Positions 26,899-36,588 of a stretch of DNA of 64,000 bases are shown one piece after another. The notes below the pieces were generated by a model. It was not told where the DNA came from, ran no database searches, and saw nothing but the letters and a program-made list of their open reading frames with translations. The DNA comes from Acinetobacter celticus (GTDB lineage: Bacteria > Pseudomonadota > Gammaproteobacteria > Pseudomonadales > Moraxellaceae), in the NCBI RefSeq assembly GCF_001707755.1, contig NZ_MBDL01000001.1, forward strand, positions 619,471-683,470. The letters are read 5' to 3'. Numbering within the stretch: position 1 is the first letter of the stretch; each line of letters opens with the position of its first letter. A program made the translations under genes and the position numbers.

Positions 26899-28962
26899 TT
26901 AAACCTTCAGCATTTTTTGCTCAACCAACAAGCGCTGTGCATTATGTTGCTGTTCCAAGGTTTGACAGGTCATTTTTTCCCAATGACCATCGGCTTGTAA
27001 ATCCCATGCATTTTGATTGTCTTGTAAATAATTCAAAAGACCATCTTTAATAATACGTTTTTTCAAACGGATATCTAAAATAGGGAAACAAGTTTCAACC
27101 CGAGAAAATAAGTTACGGCCCATCCAATCGGCACTGGCACAGTAGAGCTGTTTTTCCCCTGCATGTTCAAAATAATATACGCGGGTATGTTCCAAAAAGC
27201 GTCCCACAATAGAACGTACGCGAATATTTTCCGACATGCCCTGCACTTTCGGAATTAAACAACAAATAGAGCGAATAATTAAATCCACTTTTACTCCCGC
27301 TTCAGAAGCACGATACAAAGCAGCAATCAATTGTGGTTCACTCAGCGCATTAACTTTAATGATAATCCGTGCATTTTTGCCTGCTTGGGCGTATGCAATT
27401 TCCTGATCAATCAATTTAAGCAGTTCACTGTGCAAGGTAAAAGGGGCATGTAATAGGGCTTTTAATTTGGCCATTTTCCCCATCCCCGTCAGTTCTTGAA
27501 ACATGCGATGTACATCTTCACAAATTGCAGGCTGCGTGGTCATCAGGCCATAGTCGGTATACATACGCGCATTGCCCGCATGATAATTTCCTGTACCTAA
27601 ATGTACATAACGTAAGAGCTGGTTATTTTCACGGCGGACAATCAAAATCATTTTGGCATGGGTTTTATAGCCCACAATGCCATACACCACCACTGCGCCC
27701 GCCTCTTGCAAAATATTGGCGACCATAATGTTGGACTCTTCATCAAAGCGGGCACGTAGCTCAATGACTGCGGTCACTTCCTTACCATTTCTGGCGGCTT
27801 CAGCTAGCACCTGTACAATTTCAGAGTCTGGGCCACTGCGGTATAACGTCTGTTTAATTGCTAAAACTTTCGGGTCTTTGGCTGCTTCTTTGAGTAAACT
27901 AATGACGGGTTGAAATGAATCAAACGGATGATGTAGCAATACATCTTGTGCTTTTAAGATGTCAAAGATGCTCTGTGACTGACGGAAAATTTTCGGAATA
28001 ACCGGTGTAAACAGCAGGTATTTCAACTCAGGACGGTCAAAACTGCTGCTTAAGCGTGATAAATTAATCGGGCCATTGGTTCGATACAACTCCTGCTCAG
28101 TTAAATCAAACTCATCTAGCAAATACTGCATAATCGGTGCTGGACAATCATCTTCAATTTCTAAACGCACTGCACGGCCAAAACGTCGCGATGACAGCTC
28201 ATCTTTGAGCGCCACCGCCAAATCATCAACATCTTCAGATAAAATTAAATCCGCATTGCGGGTCACACGAAAAGCATAACAACCAGTCGCATGCATGCCC
28301 GGGAACAAATCATTAATATGCTGTTGAATAATGGCAGTGAGAAAAATTTGTGCATCTGCACACCCTGCAACCTCTGCCGGTAAATGAATTAAGCGTGGCA
28401 AAGAACGTGGTGCAGGCACAATCGCCATGGTAATTTCACGACCAAACGCATCTTTACCTTCTAAACTGACAATAAAATTCAGACTTTTATTAACTAAACG
28501 CGGAAAAGGATGCGATGGATCTAGGCTAATGGGTGTCAGTACAGGTTGGACTTCTTTGGCAAAATATTTGGCAATCCAGGCTTTATGTTTTTCTAATATG
28601 TCTTGATATTGAATAAATTGAATGCCCTGACTTTGCAAAGCCGATAAAACACTATGATTTAAAATTTCATACTGCTGTTTAACCGCAGTATGAATTGCCT
28701 GGGAGAGCGCCTGTAATACCACTTCAGTGGGTATGGCATCTGGAGTACGAGCAATGGCATTTAAATCGCGTTGCTTCATTAACCCCGCAATGCGAATTTC
28801 AAAAAACTCATCTAAATTTCGAGCAAAAATAATTAAAAAGTTAAGACGTTCAAGTAAGGGCAACTGAATATCTTGTGCTTGAGCCAGCACTCGACGGTTA
28901 AACTCAAAAAGTGACAATTCACGATTAAAATAGGTTTCCGATGAATGTTGAAAATTTTGCAT
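26899..28962 (-). CDS. ppk1: Polyphosphate kinase 1
   Basis: Builds inorganic polyphosphate from ATP at the membrane. It is 687 residues, the typical length. The N-domain begins [21 protein letters not shown]. The catalytic phosphohistidine sits in [17 protein letters not shown] (about residue 437), and Mg/ATP contact motifs such as [10 protein letters not shown] and [17 protein letters not shown] precede it. The second phospholipase-D-like domain contains [14 protein letters not shown] near the end. No ppx exopolyphosphatase gene lies beside it. It is monocistronic, with terminators on both sides. Confidence 0.96.
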   Translation of the reverse strand: MQNFQHSSETYFNRELSLFEFNRRVLAQAQDIQLPLLERLNFLIIFARNLDEFFEIRIAGLMKQRDLNAIARTPDAIPTEVVLQALSQAIHTAVKQQYEILNHSVLSALQSQGIQFIQYQDILEKHKAWIAKYFAKEVQPVLTPISLDPSHPFPRLVNKSLNFIVSLEGKDAFGREITMAIVPAPRSLPRLIHLPAEVAGCADAQIFLTAIIQQHINDLFPGMHATGCYAFRVTRNADLILSEDVDDLAVALKDELSSRRFGRAVRLEIEDDCPAPIMQYLLDEFDLTEQELYRTNGPINLSRLSSSFDRPELKYLLFTPVIPKIFRQSQSIFDILKAQDVLLHHPFDSFQPVISLLKEAAKDPKVLAIKQTLYRSGPDSEIVQVLAEAARNGKEVTAVIELRARFDEESNIMVANILQEAGAVVVYGIVGYKTHAKMILIVRRENNQLLRYVHLGTGNYHAGNARMYTDYGLMTTQPAICEDVHRMFQELTGMGKMAKLKALLHAPFTLHSELLKLIDQEIAYAQAGKNARIIIKVNALSEPQLIAALYRASEAGVKVDLIIRSICCLIPKVQGMSENIRVRSIVGRFLEHTRVYYFEHAGEKQLYCASADWMGRNLFSRVETCFPILDIRLKKRIIKDGLLNYLQDNQNAWDLQADGHWEKMTCQTLEQQHNAQRLLVEQKMLKV

Positions 28963-29100
28963 GTGCTCTCAATGATGTTTGCAACAGTCGGTTATAAAGC
29001 TTTCGATAGGGCATGTTAGGCAGACATTATGACAGTCATGTTACATCGCAATCATCGGTGCTAAATGGAAGTACGTTTTTCAAGTATCTCTATTGCAAAA

Positions 29101-29122
29101 AAAGAGCATTTCAGTGCTCTTT
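29101..29122 (-). terminator. Terminator of the symporter gene
   Basis: AAAGAGCA / TGCTCTTT stem followed on the minus strand by a T-run, nine bases after the stop codon. Confidence 0.75.
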
Positions 29123-29130
29123 GATGATCT

Positions 29131-30093
29131 TTATTTTTTATTCACGATTGAATCTGTCGGTGCTTGCGTTCTACTGGCCCAATAACTGGCTAAAGCTGGG
29201 CCAGAAATATTATGCCATAAACTAAAAATTGCACTAGGTAAAGCAGTCATAGGCGATGCAGCAAAATGTGTGGCTGCCAGTGCTACGCCCAAACCTGAAT
29301 TTTGCATGCCTACTTCAATGGCGACAGCTTTGCAGTCTGCATACGGTAATTTAAACAGTCGACTAGCACCAAAACCCAATAAATAACCCAAACCGTTATG
29401 CAACATGACTACCCCTAAAATGAGCAAGCCCGATTCAAAAATTTGTGTTTTGCTTCCAGCAATAATGGCAGCCACAATCGCGACAATCGCAATGACAGAA
29501 ATAAGAGGCATTACCTGAATATAAGCTTCAACTTGGGCTTTAAATAAGCTTCGTGCAATTAGCCCTAAAAGTATAGGAAACAGCACCACTTGCAAAATAG
29601 ACACCAACATCGATAGCGCATTAATATCAATCCACTGACTGGCCAAAAGATAAAACACTGCAGGGGTTAAAATTGGTGCCAGTAAGGTCGATACTGATGT
29701 ACACGCCACCGACAGCGCAGTATTGCCCTTTGCCATATAAGTAATGACATTCGAGGCCGTGCCCCCAGGGCAACATCCCACCAAAATTACCCCAATCGCA
29801 ATTTCTGGTGCTAACGCAAAAACTTTACAGAGCACATAGGCCAAACTAGGCATCACAATAAACTGGGCAGCCACACCAATAAATACCGCTTTTGGGCTTT
29901 GCATGACCCCCTTAAAGTCAGACACGGTCATGGTCATACCCATGCCAAACATAATAATGCCCAACATCCACGGGATATACGCTTTTAACCAGACAAAAAT
30001 TTCAGGCATCCAGAGTGCAATACCTGAAAACAGCACTACCCATAACGCAAAAGTTTTTTGAATCCATTGATTAAATTTAAAAAATGTTGCCAT
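29131..30093 (-). CDS. Bile acid:sodium symporter family transporter
   Basis: A 320-residue inner-membrane protein with about ten helices. Family motifs include MFGMGMTMTVSDFKGVMQSPKAV, the GCCPGGTASNVITYMAKGNTALSVACTSVSTLLAPILTP stretch (residues about 105-145, the sodium-binding crossover region), and VEVGMQNSGLGVALA-type sequence near residue 260. The bacterial substrates are mostly unknown; pantoate, sulfate and amino acid derivatives have been suggested for relatives. pncA lies about 80 bases upstream on the same strand. Whether the two share a transcript is not clear. Confidence 0.9.
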   Translation of the reverse strand: MATFFKFNQWIQKTFALWVVLFSGIALWMPEIFVWLKAYIPWMLGIIMFGMGMTMTVSDFKGVMQSPKAVFIGVAAQFIVMPSLAYVLCKVFALAPEIAIGVILVGCCPGGTASNVITYMAKGNTALSVACTSVSTLLAPILTPAVFYLLASQWIDINALSMLVSILQVVLFPILLGLIARSLFKAQVEAYIQVMPLISVIAIVAIVAAIIAGSKTQIFESGLLILGVVMLHNGLGYLLGFGASRLFKLPYADCKAVAIEVGMQNSGLGVALAATHFAASPMTALPSAIFSLWHNISGPALASYWASRTQAPTDSIVNKK

Positions 30094-30171
30094 GCCATTT
30101 AACCTAGTGTGAAGGCAAATAAAAAGCCATCAAAGATGCCTGTTGTCTATCTGCCAATATTTTTTCTGAAA

Positions 30172-30810
30172 TTATACCGTTTCTGACACTTTAACAATGT
30201 CTTTTACATAAATTCGCTTGACCCCGTGCGCCTGTATTTCTTGCCACGCCTGTTGTAATGACCCTTGTAAATCAATGCCTTGACTTGCATCTGCAACGAC
30301 ATAGGTCTCAAAGCCAAGTTTACAGGCATCCATTGCCGTCCAAGCCACACAAAAATCTGTCGCAATCCCCACAATAAAGACCCGATTAATTCCTCGTTCT
30401 TTTAAATAGCCCGCCAAACCTGTTGAAGTTTGATGATCTGCTTCGATAAAAGCCGAATAACTGTCGATATTGGTATGGAAACCTTTACGAATAATCAGTT
30501 GTGCTTTTGATGCCTTCAAATTTGGATGAAATTCGGCATCTTGCGTCCCCTGAATACAATGTGCGGGCCATAATACTTGCGGGCCATAGGCCAACTGAAT
30601 CGTCTCAAAAGGGCGATATCCAACATGATTCTCGACAAAAGACACATGATTTTCGGGGTGCCAATCTTGAGTCAGCACAATATTTTCAAAAACTTCTGCC
30701 AATTGGTTAATTTGAGGAATAATTTGATCCGCATGAGCAACCGCCAAGTTTCCCCCTGGGGTAAACCCATTTTGCACATCGACAATAATAAGCGCGCTAT
30801 TTTTCAGCAT
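30172..30810 (-). CDS. pncA: Nicotinamidase (nicotinamidase/pyrazinamidase)
   Basis: Hydrolyses nicotinamide to nicotinate for NAD salvage. It is a 212-residue isochorismatase-fold enzyme. The catalytic Asp is in VDVQNGFTPGGNLAV (residue 10). The metal-binding Asp and His residues are in TQDWHPENHVSF. The catalytic Lys is in RKGFHTNIDSYSAF, and the nucleophilic Cys is in GIATDFCVAWTAMDA (about residue 157). All residues expected of PncA are visible. The product feeds pncB, 9 kb away. The gene is divergent from dapA across a 540-base spacer. Confidence 0.95.
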   Translation of the reverse strand: MLKNSALIIVDVQNGFTPGGNLAVAHADQIIPQINQLAEVFENIVLTQDWHPENHVSFVENHVGYRPFETIQLAYGPQVLWPAHCIQGTQDAEFHPNLKASKAQLIIRKGFHTNIDSYSAFIEADHQTSTGLAGYLKERGINRVFIVGIATDFCVAWTAMDACKLGFETYVVADASQGIDLQGSLQQAWQEIQAHGVKRIYVKDIVKVSETV

Positions 30811-31353
30811 AAATATCTATCCATCTTCTTATCTAAATTTTTATTAAAACCAATCAACATCTCAAATGACAATGAACACATGATTATTTAGGTTTCAAGG
30901 TAAAATAACCGGGTCTTTTTCTTTGTTTAAGTTGAGTCTGTGGCTACTATTAAGCGCCAGCAATCATAAAACATATCATTTATCTCAATAAAAAAAGCCT
31001 GACTGTTAGACTTTTTCATAGCATCTTTATGGGTTATTTTATTAAAAGGTAGATTCAAAAAAATGAGTTTTAGAACAATCCTGATCCTTTTTTTCTCTTG
31101 AAACTGAATAAAACACAAACTACATAGCTTTTCTCAGCACATCTACTTGATTATTTTAAATATGCTTTGTATAAAGTTTTTTATGGCTTTGACTAAAGCA
31201 TATTGTTCTTATGCTTACGATCAGTCATAATTTGCGTAAGCATTACTCAATACAGCATAAGCGCATTGAATTCGCTATAAATCAAAATACGAACCCATCC
31301 AAATTTACGTTTTCCCAACTCCTTTCGGATGGACAAATAGGATTTTTTTTAAA
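30811..31353. other. Long regulatory spacer between pncA and dapA
   Basis: About 540 AT-rich bases with no credible gene. Weak hairpins are visible near 30989-31016. The right half holds a cluster of TATGCTT/AAGCATA half-sites, listed separately, and must include the dapA promoter. Confidence 0.55.
31159..31243. promoter_or_regulatory. Cluster of inverted TATGCTT/AAGCATA elements upstream of dapA
   Basis: A perfect 10-base inverted pair AATATGCTTT / AAAGCATATT (31159-31168, 31195-31204) is followed at once by a perfect 9-base pair ATGCTTACG / CGTAAGCAT (31211-31219, 31235-31243). All four arms contain the core ATGCTT. This looks like paired operators or nested hairpins. The regulator is unknown. 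Confidence 0.5.
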
Positions 31354-32250
31354 ATGACTCAGCAAGCACAGACCATTCAAGGCTCAATTGTCGCAATCGT
31401 CACCCCCATGTTTGAAGATGGAAGCGTAGATTGGAAGGGTCTAGAGAAGCTCGTTGAGTGGCATATCCAACAAGGCACAAACAGCATTGTTGCGGTTGGC
31501 ACAACTGGTGAAGCATCAACTTTAAGTATGGCTGAACACACTCAAGTCATTAAAGAAATTATTCGTGTCGCCAACAAACGTATTCCTATTATTGCGGGTA
31601 CTGGGGCGAACTCGACACACGAAGCCATTGAACTGACCAAAGAAGCCAAAGAATTAGGCGCAGATGCGGCGCTTTTAGTTACACCTTATTATAATAAACC
31701 TACACAAGAAGGTCTATTTCAGCACTACAAAGCTATTGCCGAAGCTGCTGATATGCCAATGATTCTTTATAATGTACCTGGTCGTACAGGCGTAGATATG
31801 GAAAACGAAACTGTGATCCGTCTTGCCGATATTCCACAAATTATTGGTATTAAAGATGCCACGGGTGACGTGCCTCGCGGTCAAGCACTCCTTGAAGGCC
31901 TAAAAGGCAAAGAAATGATTGTTTATTCAGGCGATGACGCGACAGCTTATCAACTAATTACACTCGGTGCGAAAGGCAATATTTCAGTAACAGCAAATGT
32001 TGCACCTAAAGAAATGAGTGAAGTATGTGCCGCTGCCGTGGCAGGTGATGCTCAACTTGCTGAACAACTTAATACTAAAATTGCAAATTTACACAATATT
32101 CTATTTTGCGAATCGAACCCAATTCCTGTGAAATGGGCACTTCATGACATGGGCTTAATTGGTACAGGCATCCGCTTACCATTAACACCGCTAGCAGAAC
32201 AATATCGCGCACCGCTTCATGAAGCACTTGCTGATGCGGGCGTCATTTAA
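31354..32250 (+). CDS. dapA: 4-hydroxy-tetrahydrodipicolinate synthase
   Basis: Condenses pyruvate with aspartate semialdehyde, the first committed step to diaminopimelate and lysine. It is 298 residues. GTTGEASTLSMAEH holds the substrate-site Thr pair. The catalytic Tyr is in ILYNVPGRTGVDM (about 138), and the Schiff-base Lys is in IIGIKDATGDVPR (about 166). The start ATG follows a weak A-rich leader. It heads the order dapA - BamC-like lipoprotein - purC, the same as in E. coli, with gaps of only 15 and 36 bases, so one operon is likely. Confidence 0.96.
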   Translation: MTQQAQTIQGSIVAIVTPMFEDGSVDWKGLEKLVEWHIQQGTNSIVAVGTTGEASTLSMAEHTQVIKEIIRVANKRIPIIAGTGANSTHEAIELTKEAKELGADAALLVTPYYNKPTQEGLFQHYKAIAEAADMPMILYNVPGRTGVDMENETVIRLADIPQIIGIKDATGDVPRGQALLEGLKGKEMIVYSGDDATAYQLITLGAKGNISVTANVAPKEMSEVCAAAVAGDAQLAEQLNTKIANLHNILFCESNPIPVKWALHDMGLIGTGIRLPLTPLAEQYRAPLHEALADAGVI

Positions 32251-32265
32251 TAAAGAGCAAATATT

Positions 32266-32877
32266 ATGCAATTACGTTTAGGGCTCACCCTTGCGCTTTC
32301 AGTATTCAGTTTCGCCGGTTGCAGTTCACTGGCTGTTAATAACGGCACTTTAGACTATAAAAATACAACCGACTTAAATCCACTGCAATATCCTGAAGGT
32401 GCGGTGATGCGTCCTGCAACGCCACTGTATCCTGCTCCAGCGGTTGACCAGCTTGCAATTGAACATGCACCTAAGTTGGAAAACCCAAAAGGCAACCGTT
32501 TTTCTTTGCCTCGACCAGATGCCGTTCAAAATACAGCGAATCCTGCAGAAAACAGCCAAACTGAAGATCAAAGCATTGGCCGTCCTGAACTTGTAACGGA
32601 TGGAAATCAAAATCCATTGCTCAAAATCAATGGAAATTCTGCTACAATTTGGCAATATACCCTTGCTACACTCAGCAGTCTTAACCATACCGTTATTAGT
32701 CAAAGCAAAAATCGCCACGAAGTGACGATTAAAATCGACCAAAAAATCTATGTTTTAAGACTTTCATCTGCTGGATCTAGCAATAATCTCGCTGTATTCA
32801 ATGCCGATAACAGTTTTGCAGACAAAGAAAAAGCTGCAGACCTGTTAGCTCAAATTTACCAAAATTGGCCAGCCTAG
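32266..32877 (+). CDS. BamC-like (NlpB/lipoprotein-34) lipoprotein, short form
   Basis: A 203-residue lipoprotein. The signal peptide ends in the lipobox FAGC with the lipidated Cys at residue 19. SSLAVNNGTLDYKNTTDLNPLQYPEG resembles the unstructured N-terminal segment of BamC, which contacts BamD. One helix-grip-like domain follows (about 115-203: LLKINGNSATIWQYTLATLSSL...). E. coli BamC is about 344 residues with two such domains, so this one is a half-length form. The location between dapA and purC is exactly that of bamC in E. coli, and that supports the call more than sequence does. Confidence 0.8.
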   Translation: MQLRLGLTLALSVFSFAGCSSLAVNNGTLDYKNTTDLNPLQYPEGAVMRPATPLYPAPAVDQLAIEHAPKLENPKGNRFSLPRPDAVQNTANPAENSQTEDQSIGRPELVTDGNQNPLLKINGNSATIWQYTLATLSSLNHTVISQSKNRHEVTIKIDQKIYVLRLSSAGSSNNLAVFNADNSFADKEKAADLLAQIYQNWPA

Positions 32878-32913
32878 TCGTACTAGGCATTTTTTTTTGC
32901 AAAAGGTTCCCCC

Positions 32914-33633
32914 ATGTTAAAACAAACCTTGCTCTATACTGGTAAAGCGAAATCTGTTTATGAAACAGATAATGCTGACCACCTTATCCTCGTTTTCCGC
33001 GATGATGCTTCTGCATTTAATGGCGAAAAAATTGAACAGCTGGATCGTAAAGGTAAGGTGAACAACCGTTTTAACGCCTTTATCATGGAAAAATTGGCAG
33101 CCGCTGGTATTGAAACTCACTTTGAAAAACTTCTTTCTCCGACTGAAGTTCTTGTGAAAAAGTTAGCGATGATTCCTGTTGAATGCGTCATTCGTAATTA
33201 TGCAGCAGGTTCATTGTGCCGTCGTTTAGGTGTTGAAGAAGGCAAAGAGCTTGTTCCACCAACATTCGAATTATTCTTTAAAGATGATGCGCTTGGCGAC
33301 CCAATGGTAAACGAATCTCAAGCCATTGCTTTAGGTTGGGCGAATGCTGAACAGCTTGAACAAATGAAAGTTCTTACTTACCAAGTAAATGAAGTTCTTA
33401 AAGATTTATTCGATAAGGGTGGCATGCTATTGGTAGACTTCAAACTTGAGTTTGGCGTGTTCCATGACCGTATTGTATTAGGTGATGAGTTCTCTCCAGA
33501 TGGTTGCCGTCTATGGGACAAAGAAACTAAGAAAAAACTGGATAAAGATCGTTTCCGTCAAGGTTTAGGCGGTGTGGTTGAAGCTTATGAAGAAGTTGCA
33601 ACACGTTTAGGTATAGATCTTTCTGATATTTAA
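32914..33633 (+). CDS. purC: Phosphoribosylaminoimidazole-succinocarboxamide synthase
   Basis: Purine pathway enzyme that joins aspartate to CAIR using ATP. It is 239 residues, the usual bacterial length. The motifs [28 protein letters not shown] (ATP site), [37 protein letters not shown] and [30 protein letters not shown] are all intact. It is the last gene of the dapA operon and is followed by a strong terminator. Confidence 0.97.
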   Translation: MLKQTLLYTGKAKSVYETDNADHLILVFRDDASAFNGEKIEQLDRKGKVNNRFNAFIMEKLAAAGIETHFEKLLSPTEVLVKKLAMIPVECVIRNYAAGSLCRRLGVEEGKELVPPTFELFFKDDALGDPMVNESQAIALGWANAEQLEQMKVLTYQVNEVLKDLFDKGGMLLVDFKLEFGVFHDRIVLGDEFSPDGCRLWDKETKKKLDKDRFRQGLGGVVEAYEEVATRLGIDLSDI

Positions 33634-33647
33634 TCCGTATTTGCTGC

Positions 33648-33678
33648 AAAAAACCGAGCTTTTAAGCTCGGTTTTTTT
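33648..33678 (+). terminator. Terminator of the dapA-purC operon
   Basis: AAAAAACCGAGCTT / AAGCTCGGTTTTTT stem ending in seven T. Confidence 0.9.
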
Positions 33679-33749
33679 ATACAGAATAAAAATAACCATG
33701 AACGTATTTTCAATTCAAAAAATCAATTGTAGCCATAAATAGTATCGTT

Positions 33750-33778
33750 TTTACAAAACACTATTGATCACATAAAAT
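33750..33778 (+). promoter_or_regulatory. Strong sigma-70-type promoter of a candidate small RNA
   Basis: TTTACA, a 17-base spacer and TAAAAT, each 5 of 6 to consensus at ideal spacing. It lies in a gene-free interval after the purC terminator. The predicted RNA start is about 33785. Confidence 0.65.
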
Positions 33779-33784
33779 AAGTTT

Positions 33785-33899
33785 CATATCTCGCGACATC
33801 AGTAGCTTAAGCATTAAAGCTTTGCCAACCAACGACCCTCTAGGATGTATCTCCCCAAGGACATCCTACTTTCCCAGCCTTCGTGCTGGGCTTTTTTAT
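33785..33899 (+). ncRNA. Candidate small RNA between purC and rarA
   Basis: A roughly 115-nt transcript is predicted between the promoter above and a second intrinsic terminator. It contains a perfect 8-bp hairpin, TAGGATGT / ACATCCTA (33841-33848, 33861-33868), whose 12-base loop ATCTCCCCAAGG includes CUCCCC. The terminator hairpin CCCAGC / GCTGGG (33873-33890) is followed by six T. Because purC already has its own terminator 170 bases upstream, this second + strand terminator implies an independent RNA. C-rich loops often pair with Shine-Dalgarno sequences, so a trans-acting regulator is plausible. Its 3' end overlaps the rarA stop codon by about four bases on the opposite strand. No family recognised. 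Confidence 0.65.
33873..33897 (+). terminator. Terminator of the candidate small RNA
   Basis: CCCAGC-CTTCGT-GCTGGG hairpin with a T-run on the + strand only. The minus strand has no T-run, so it does not serve rarA. Confidence 0.85.
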
Positions 33900-35170
33900 T
33901 GTTGCTGTTGCTCTTTCACCCAACGGCGTTGTTGCAGACGCTCCCCTTCTACTTCACGCTTATTACGGGCAGATTCATACAATTTTGTGCCTTTTAACTC
34001 GGGTGGTAAATAGTCTTGTAATACAAAATGCTCTGGGTAATTATGTGGGTACAAATAATCGACTCCGTAACCTTGCTCTTTCATCAACTTGGTCGGTGCA
34101 TTTCTTAAGTGTAAAGGCACAGGCAAATTTGCCGTTTTTTCAGCTAAGCTCATGGCTTGATTAATCGCCAAATAAGTACTATTACTTTTGGCACTGGTTG
34201 CTAAATAAACCGCGCACTGTCCCAAAATAATTCTGGCTTCAGGCATTCCAATCACTTGTACCGAACGGAAACATTCTCCCGCCAAAAGCAATGCATTGGG
34301 GTTTGAATTCCCAATATCCTCTGAAGCGGCAATCAGCATACGTCGTGCAATAAAGGTTGGGTCTTCCCCGCCTTTAAGCATACGTGCCATCCAATATAAA
34401 GTCGCATCAGGATCACTGCCTCGAATGGATTTTATAAATGCTGACACCAAATCATAGTGCTGTTCACCTGACTTGTCATAACGAGCAATATTTTGTTGTG
34501 CAACTTTCACCACAACAGCATTGGTTACAATATTTTCCACATCAGATTCAAAAGTACTGGAAATTAAATCTAATAAGTTCAGCGCTTTACGTGCATCTCC
34601 AGCAGCGAATTGTATCAGTGCCTCAAATTCTTCAATGTGTATATTACGTTCTTTAAGAAAATCATCCTGCTCTAAAGCCTGTAGAAGCAAAATTTGAATG
34701 GCATCTGCATCTAAAGCATTTAAGGTATAGACTTGGCAACGCGATAATAATGCACTATTCACTTCAAATGATGGATTTTCAGTGGTCGCGCCAATTAAGG
34801 TGATTTTTCCTTTTTCGACAGCATTCAGCAAAGCATCTTGTTGTGTTTTATTAAAGCGATGTATTTCATCAATAAAAACCACAGGCGTCAGTAAATCTCC
34901 ACCATCGGCAATGACTTCGCGTAATTCCTTCACCCCAGTATTCAGCGCAGATAAGCTCACAAATGGCCGATCTACAGCTTGTGCCAACAACAAGGCAATG
35001 GTGGTTTTACCCACCCCTGGAGGCCCCCAAAAAATAATCGAAGGTAAATGTCCTTGATCAATCATTTGGCGCAAAGGTGCTTGTGGGCCTAACAGATGAT
35101 CTTGCCCAATAATTTTTGACAAATCTCGAGGTCTGAGGCGTTCTGGAAGCGGAATATGGCTATCTGGCAT
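33896..35170 (-). CDS. rarA: Replication-associated recombination protein A
   Basis: AAA+ ATPase of the RarA/MgsA/WRNIP1 group that acts at stalled replication forks. It is 424 residues. The Walker A motif is GPPGVGKTTIALLLA (about residue 50), Walker B is VVFIDEIHRFNKTQQDALL (about 97), sensor 1 is ITLIGATTENPSFEVN, and the C-terminal tetramerisation domain contains DPDATLYWMARMLKGGEDPTFIARRMLIAASEDIG. The N-terminus DSHIPLPERLRPRDLSKIIGQDHLLGP is typical. No terminator is visible in its own direction; the last bases overlap the small RNA candidate. Confidence 0.95.
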   Translation of the reverse strand: MPDSHIPLPERLRPRDLSKIIGQDHLLGPQAPLRQMIDQGHLPSIIFWGPPGVGKTTIALLLAQAVDRPFVSLSALNTGVKELREVIADGGDLLTPVVFIDEIHRFNKTQQDALLNAVEKGKITLIGATTENPSFEVNSALLSRCQVYTLNALDADAIQILLLQALEQDDFLKERNIHIEEFEALIQFAAGDARKALNLLDLISSTFESDVENIVTNAVVVKVAQQNIARYDKSGEQHYDLVSAFIKSIRGSDPDATLYWMARMLKGGEDPTFIARRMLIAASEDIGNSNPNALLLAGECFRSVQVIGMPEARIILGQCAVYLATSAKSNSTYLAINQAMSLAEKTANLPVPLHLRNAPTKLMKEQGYGVDYLYPHNYPEHFVLQDYLPPELKGTKLYESARNKREVEGERLQQRRWVKEQQQQ

Positions 35171-35480
35171 CTTATAATTTCATTAAAGGCTAACAATAGG
35201 TCTGGCTACATTCTAACACTAGGATTTTAAATCGATACCTATTATTCATGCAGGTATTTTCGGCTACTTTTTCTACTTAAATCTGAATAACAAAGCATTT
35301 GCATCTTCTCATCTGGTTTGAAATACAACAGACAATCCGCTATTTAAACCGTGCGATGGTCAATATTTAGGTTTATATTTAACGCTACAAGATTATGAAC
35401 AGGTGTAGATTCCAAGGCACTCCTCTTACCCGATGAGCCTTTCACTGAACCGATATCCCTTATTTTTATTTGCGACCTAT

Positions 35481-35948
35481 ATGATGTATTTAATCAGCGC
35501 CTGCTTAGCCGGAAAACCCGTCCGTTACGATGCTAAAGCCTATCACTATGAGGCTATTCAAAAGCTTATGCGCCATCAACAGGTGATTCTGGCCTGCCCT
35601 GAAATGCTAGGAGGACTGGCTTGTCCGCGTCAGCCCGCAGAAATTATTGGTGGTACGGCGCAGGATGTCTTAACAGGTCATGCCAAAGTGATGACCCAAC
35701 AAGGTGAGGATGTTACTCAAGCCTTTATCATCGGCGCCTATAAAACTTTAGAATTGGCGCAACAACATCAAATTAAAACCGCTGTATTAAAAGAAAATAG
35801 CCCATCTTGTGGACGCAACTTTATTTATGATGGTCGTTTCAGTGCTACAAAGCTTGCAGGTACAGGTGTTACCGCGACACTTTTACTGCAACATGGCTTT
35901 GAAGTCTGCTCTGAAGAGGAATTTTTAGCACGTTTGACTGATCTTTAG
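35481..35948 (+). CDS. DUF523 family protein
   Basis: A roughly 155-residue protein with the DUF523 cysteine motifs: LISACLAGKPVRYDAKAYHY at the N-terminus, ILACPEMLGGLACPRQPAEIIGG in the middle and VLKENSPSCGRNFIYDG near residue 120. The conserved Cys residues suggest a metal or iron-sulfur site, but the function is unknown. Family members begin only a few residues before the SACL motif, so I chose the double ATG just upstream. An in-frame ATG 48 bases earlier would add a hydrophobic leader, and neither start has a good ribosome site. The stop codon overlaps that of the YcgN gene on the other strand. Confidence 0.8.
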   Translation: MMYLISACLAGKPVRYDAKAYHYEAIQKLMRHQQVILACPEMLGGLACPRQPAEIIGGTAQDVLTGHAKVMTQQGEDVTQAFIIGAYKTLELAQQHQIKTAVLKENSPSCGRNFIYDGRFSATKLAGTGVTATLLLQHGFEVCSEEEFLARLTDL

Positions 35949-36394
35949 CGCACCCAACGTACAATATAGTCCTCAATATCATCCTCATTGATATCTGTTT
36001 CACTTACACAGCGTCCTGCCACTGACTTTCTGGCTTTAATGACATTGTCACGGCTACCTGTATTTAAATAATGCCATGCAGGCAGTTTTTGGCCTTCGTT
36101 TAAGCGACGATAGGCGCAACTTGGAGGTAACCAACGAATGTGTTGGAGTTTTTCCAAGCTGAGTTGAATGCAATCTGGAACCGAAAGCATTCTATTTTGA
36201 TAATCTGAGCAATGCCCAGTACTGCAATCTAATAACTTGCAAGCCACTTTGGTATAGGCAATTTCTTGTGTTTCGTCATCTTCTAATTTAATTAAACAGC
36301 ACAGACCACAACCATCACACAGCGCTTCCCATTCGCTATGGGTCATTTCTGCTAAGGAATATTTTTTCCAAAATTGCGGGCGAAGAGCGTCCAT
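35945..36394 (-). CDS. YcgN-type cysteine-cluster protein (UPF0260)
   Basis: A 149-residue protein. WEALCDGCGLCCLIKLEDDETQEIAYTKVACKLLDCSTGHCSDYQNR contains the conserved Cys cluster of the YcgN/UPF0260 family (at least seven Cys between residues 25 and 65). It is followed by VPDCIQLSLEKLQHIRWLPPSCAYRRLNEGQKLPAWHYLNTG. The cysteines suggest zinc or iron-sulfur binding; role unknown. The length is the usual one. It converges with the DUF523 gene with a four-base overlap of the 3' ends. Confidence 0.88.
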   Translation of the reverse strand: MDALRPQFWKKYSLAEMTHSEWEALCDGCGLCCLIKLEDDETQEIAYTKVACKLLDCSTGHCSDYQNRMLSVPDCIQLSLEKLQHIRWLPPSCAYRRLNEGQKLPAWHYLNTGSRDNVIKARKSVAGRCVSETDINEDDIEDYIVRWVR

Positions 36395-36588
36395 CGTAAT
36401 CTGAGATTCTGTCTAGGTCTTTGCCCGATTATAACAGCCTTGACACGATTATAGGCATGTAAGCATATTCCATCTTTCTGATATAAAAGATCACAATTCA
36501 ATCAAATGTTCCCTACAAAGGAATAACAGTGCATTGAAACCCATACTCCTATACTAAAAATCAGAATAAAAATACGTGGAGAATGATG

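Noticed and set aside
30989..31016. Terminator-like hairpin in the pncA-dapA spacer
   Set aside because: The stem has too few pairs and no clear partner gene.
33841..33868. CsrA site in the purC-rarA RNA
   Set aside because: The GGA bases lie within the stem or at the loop edge, not in an exposed AGGA loop, so it is unlike copies A and B.
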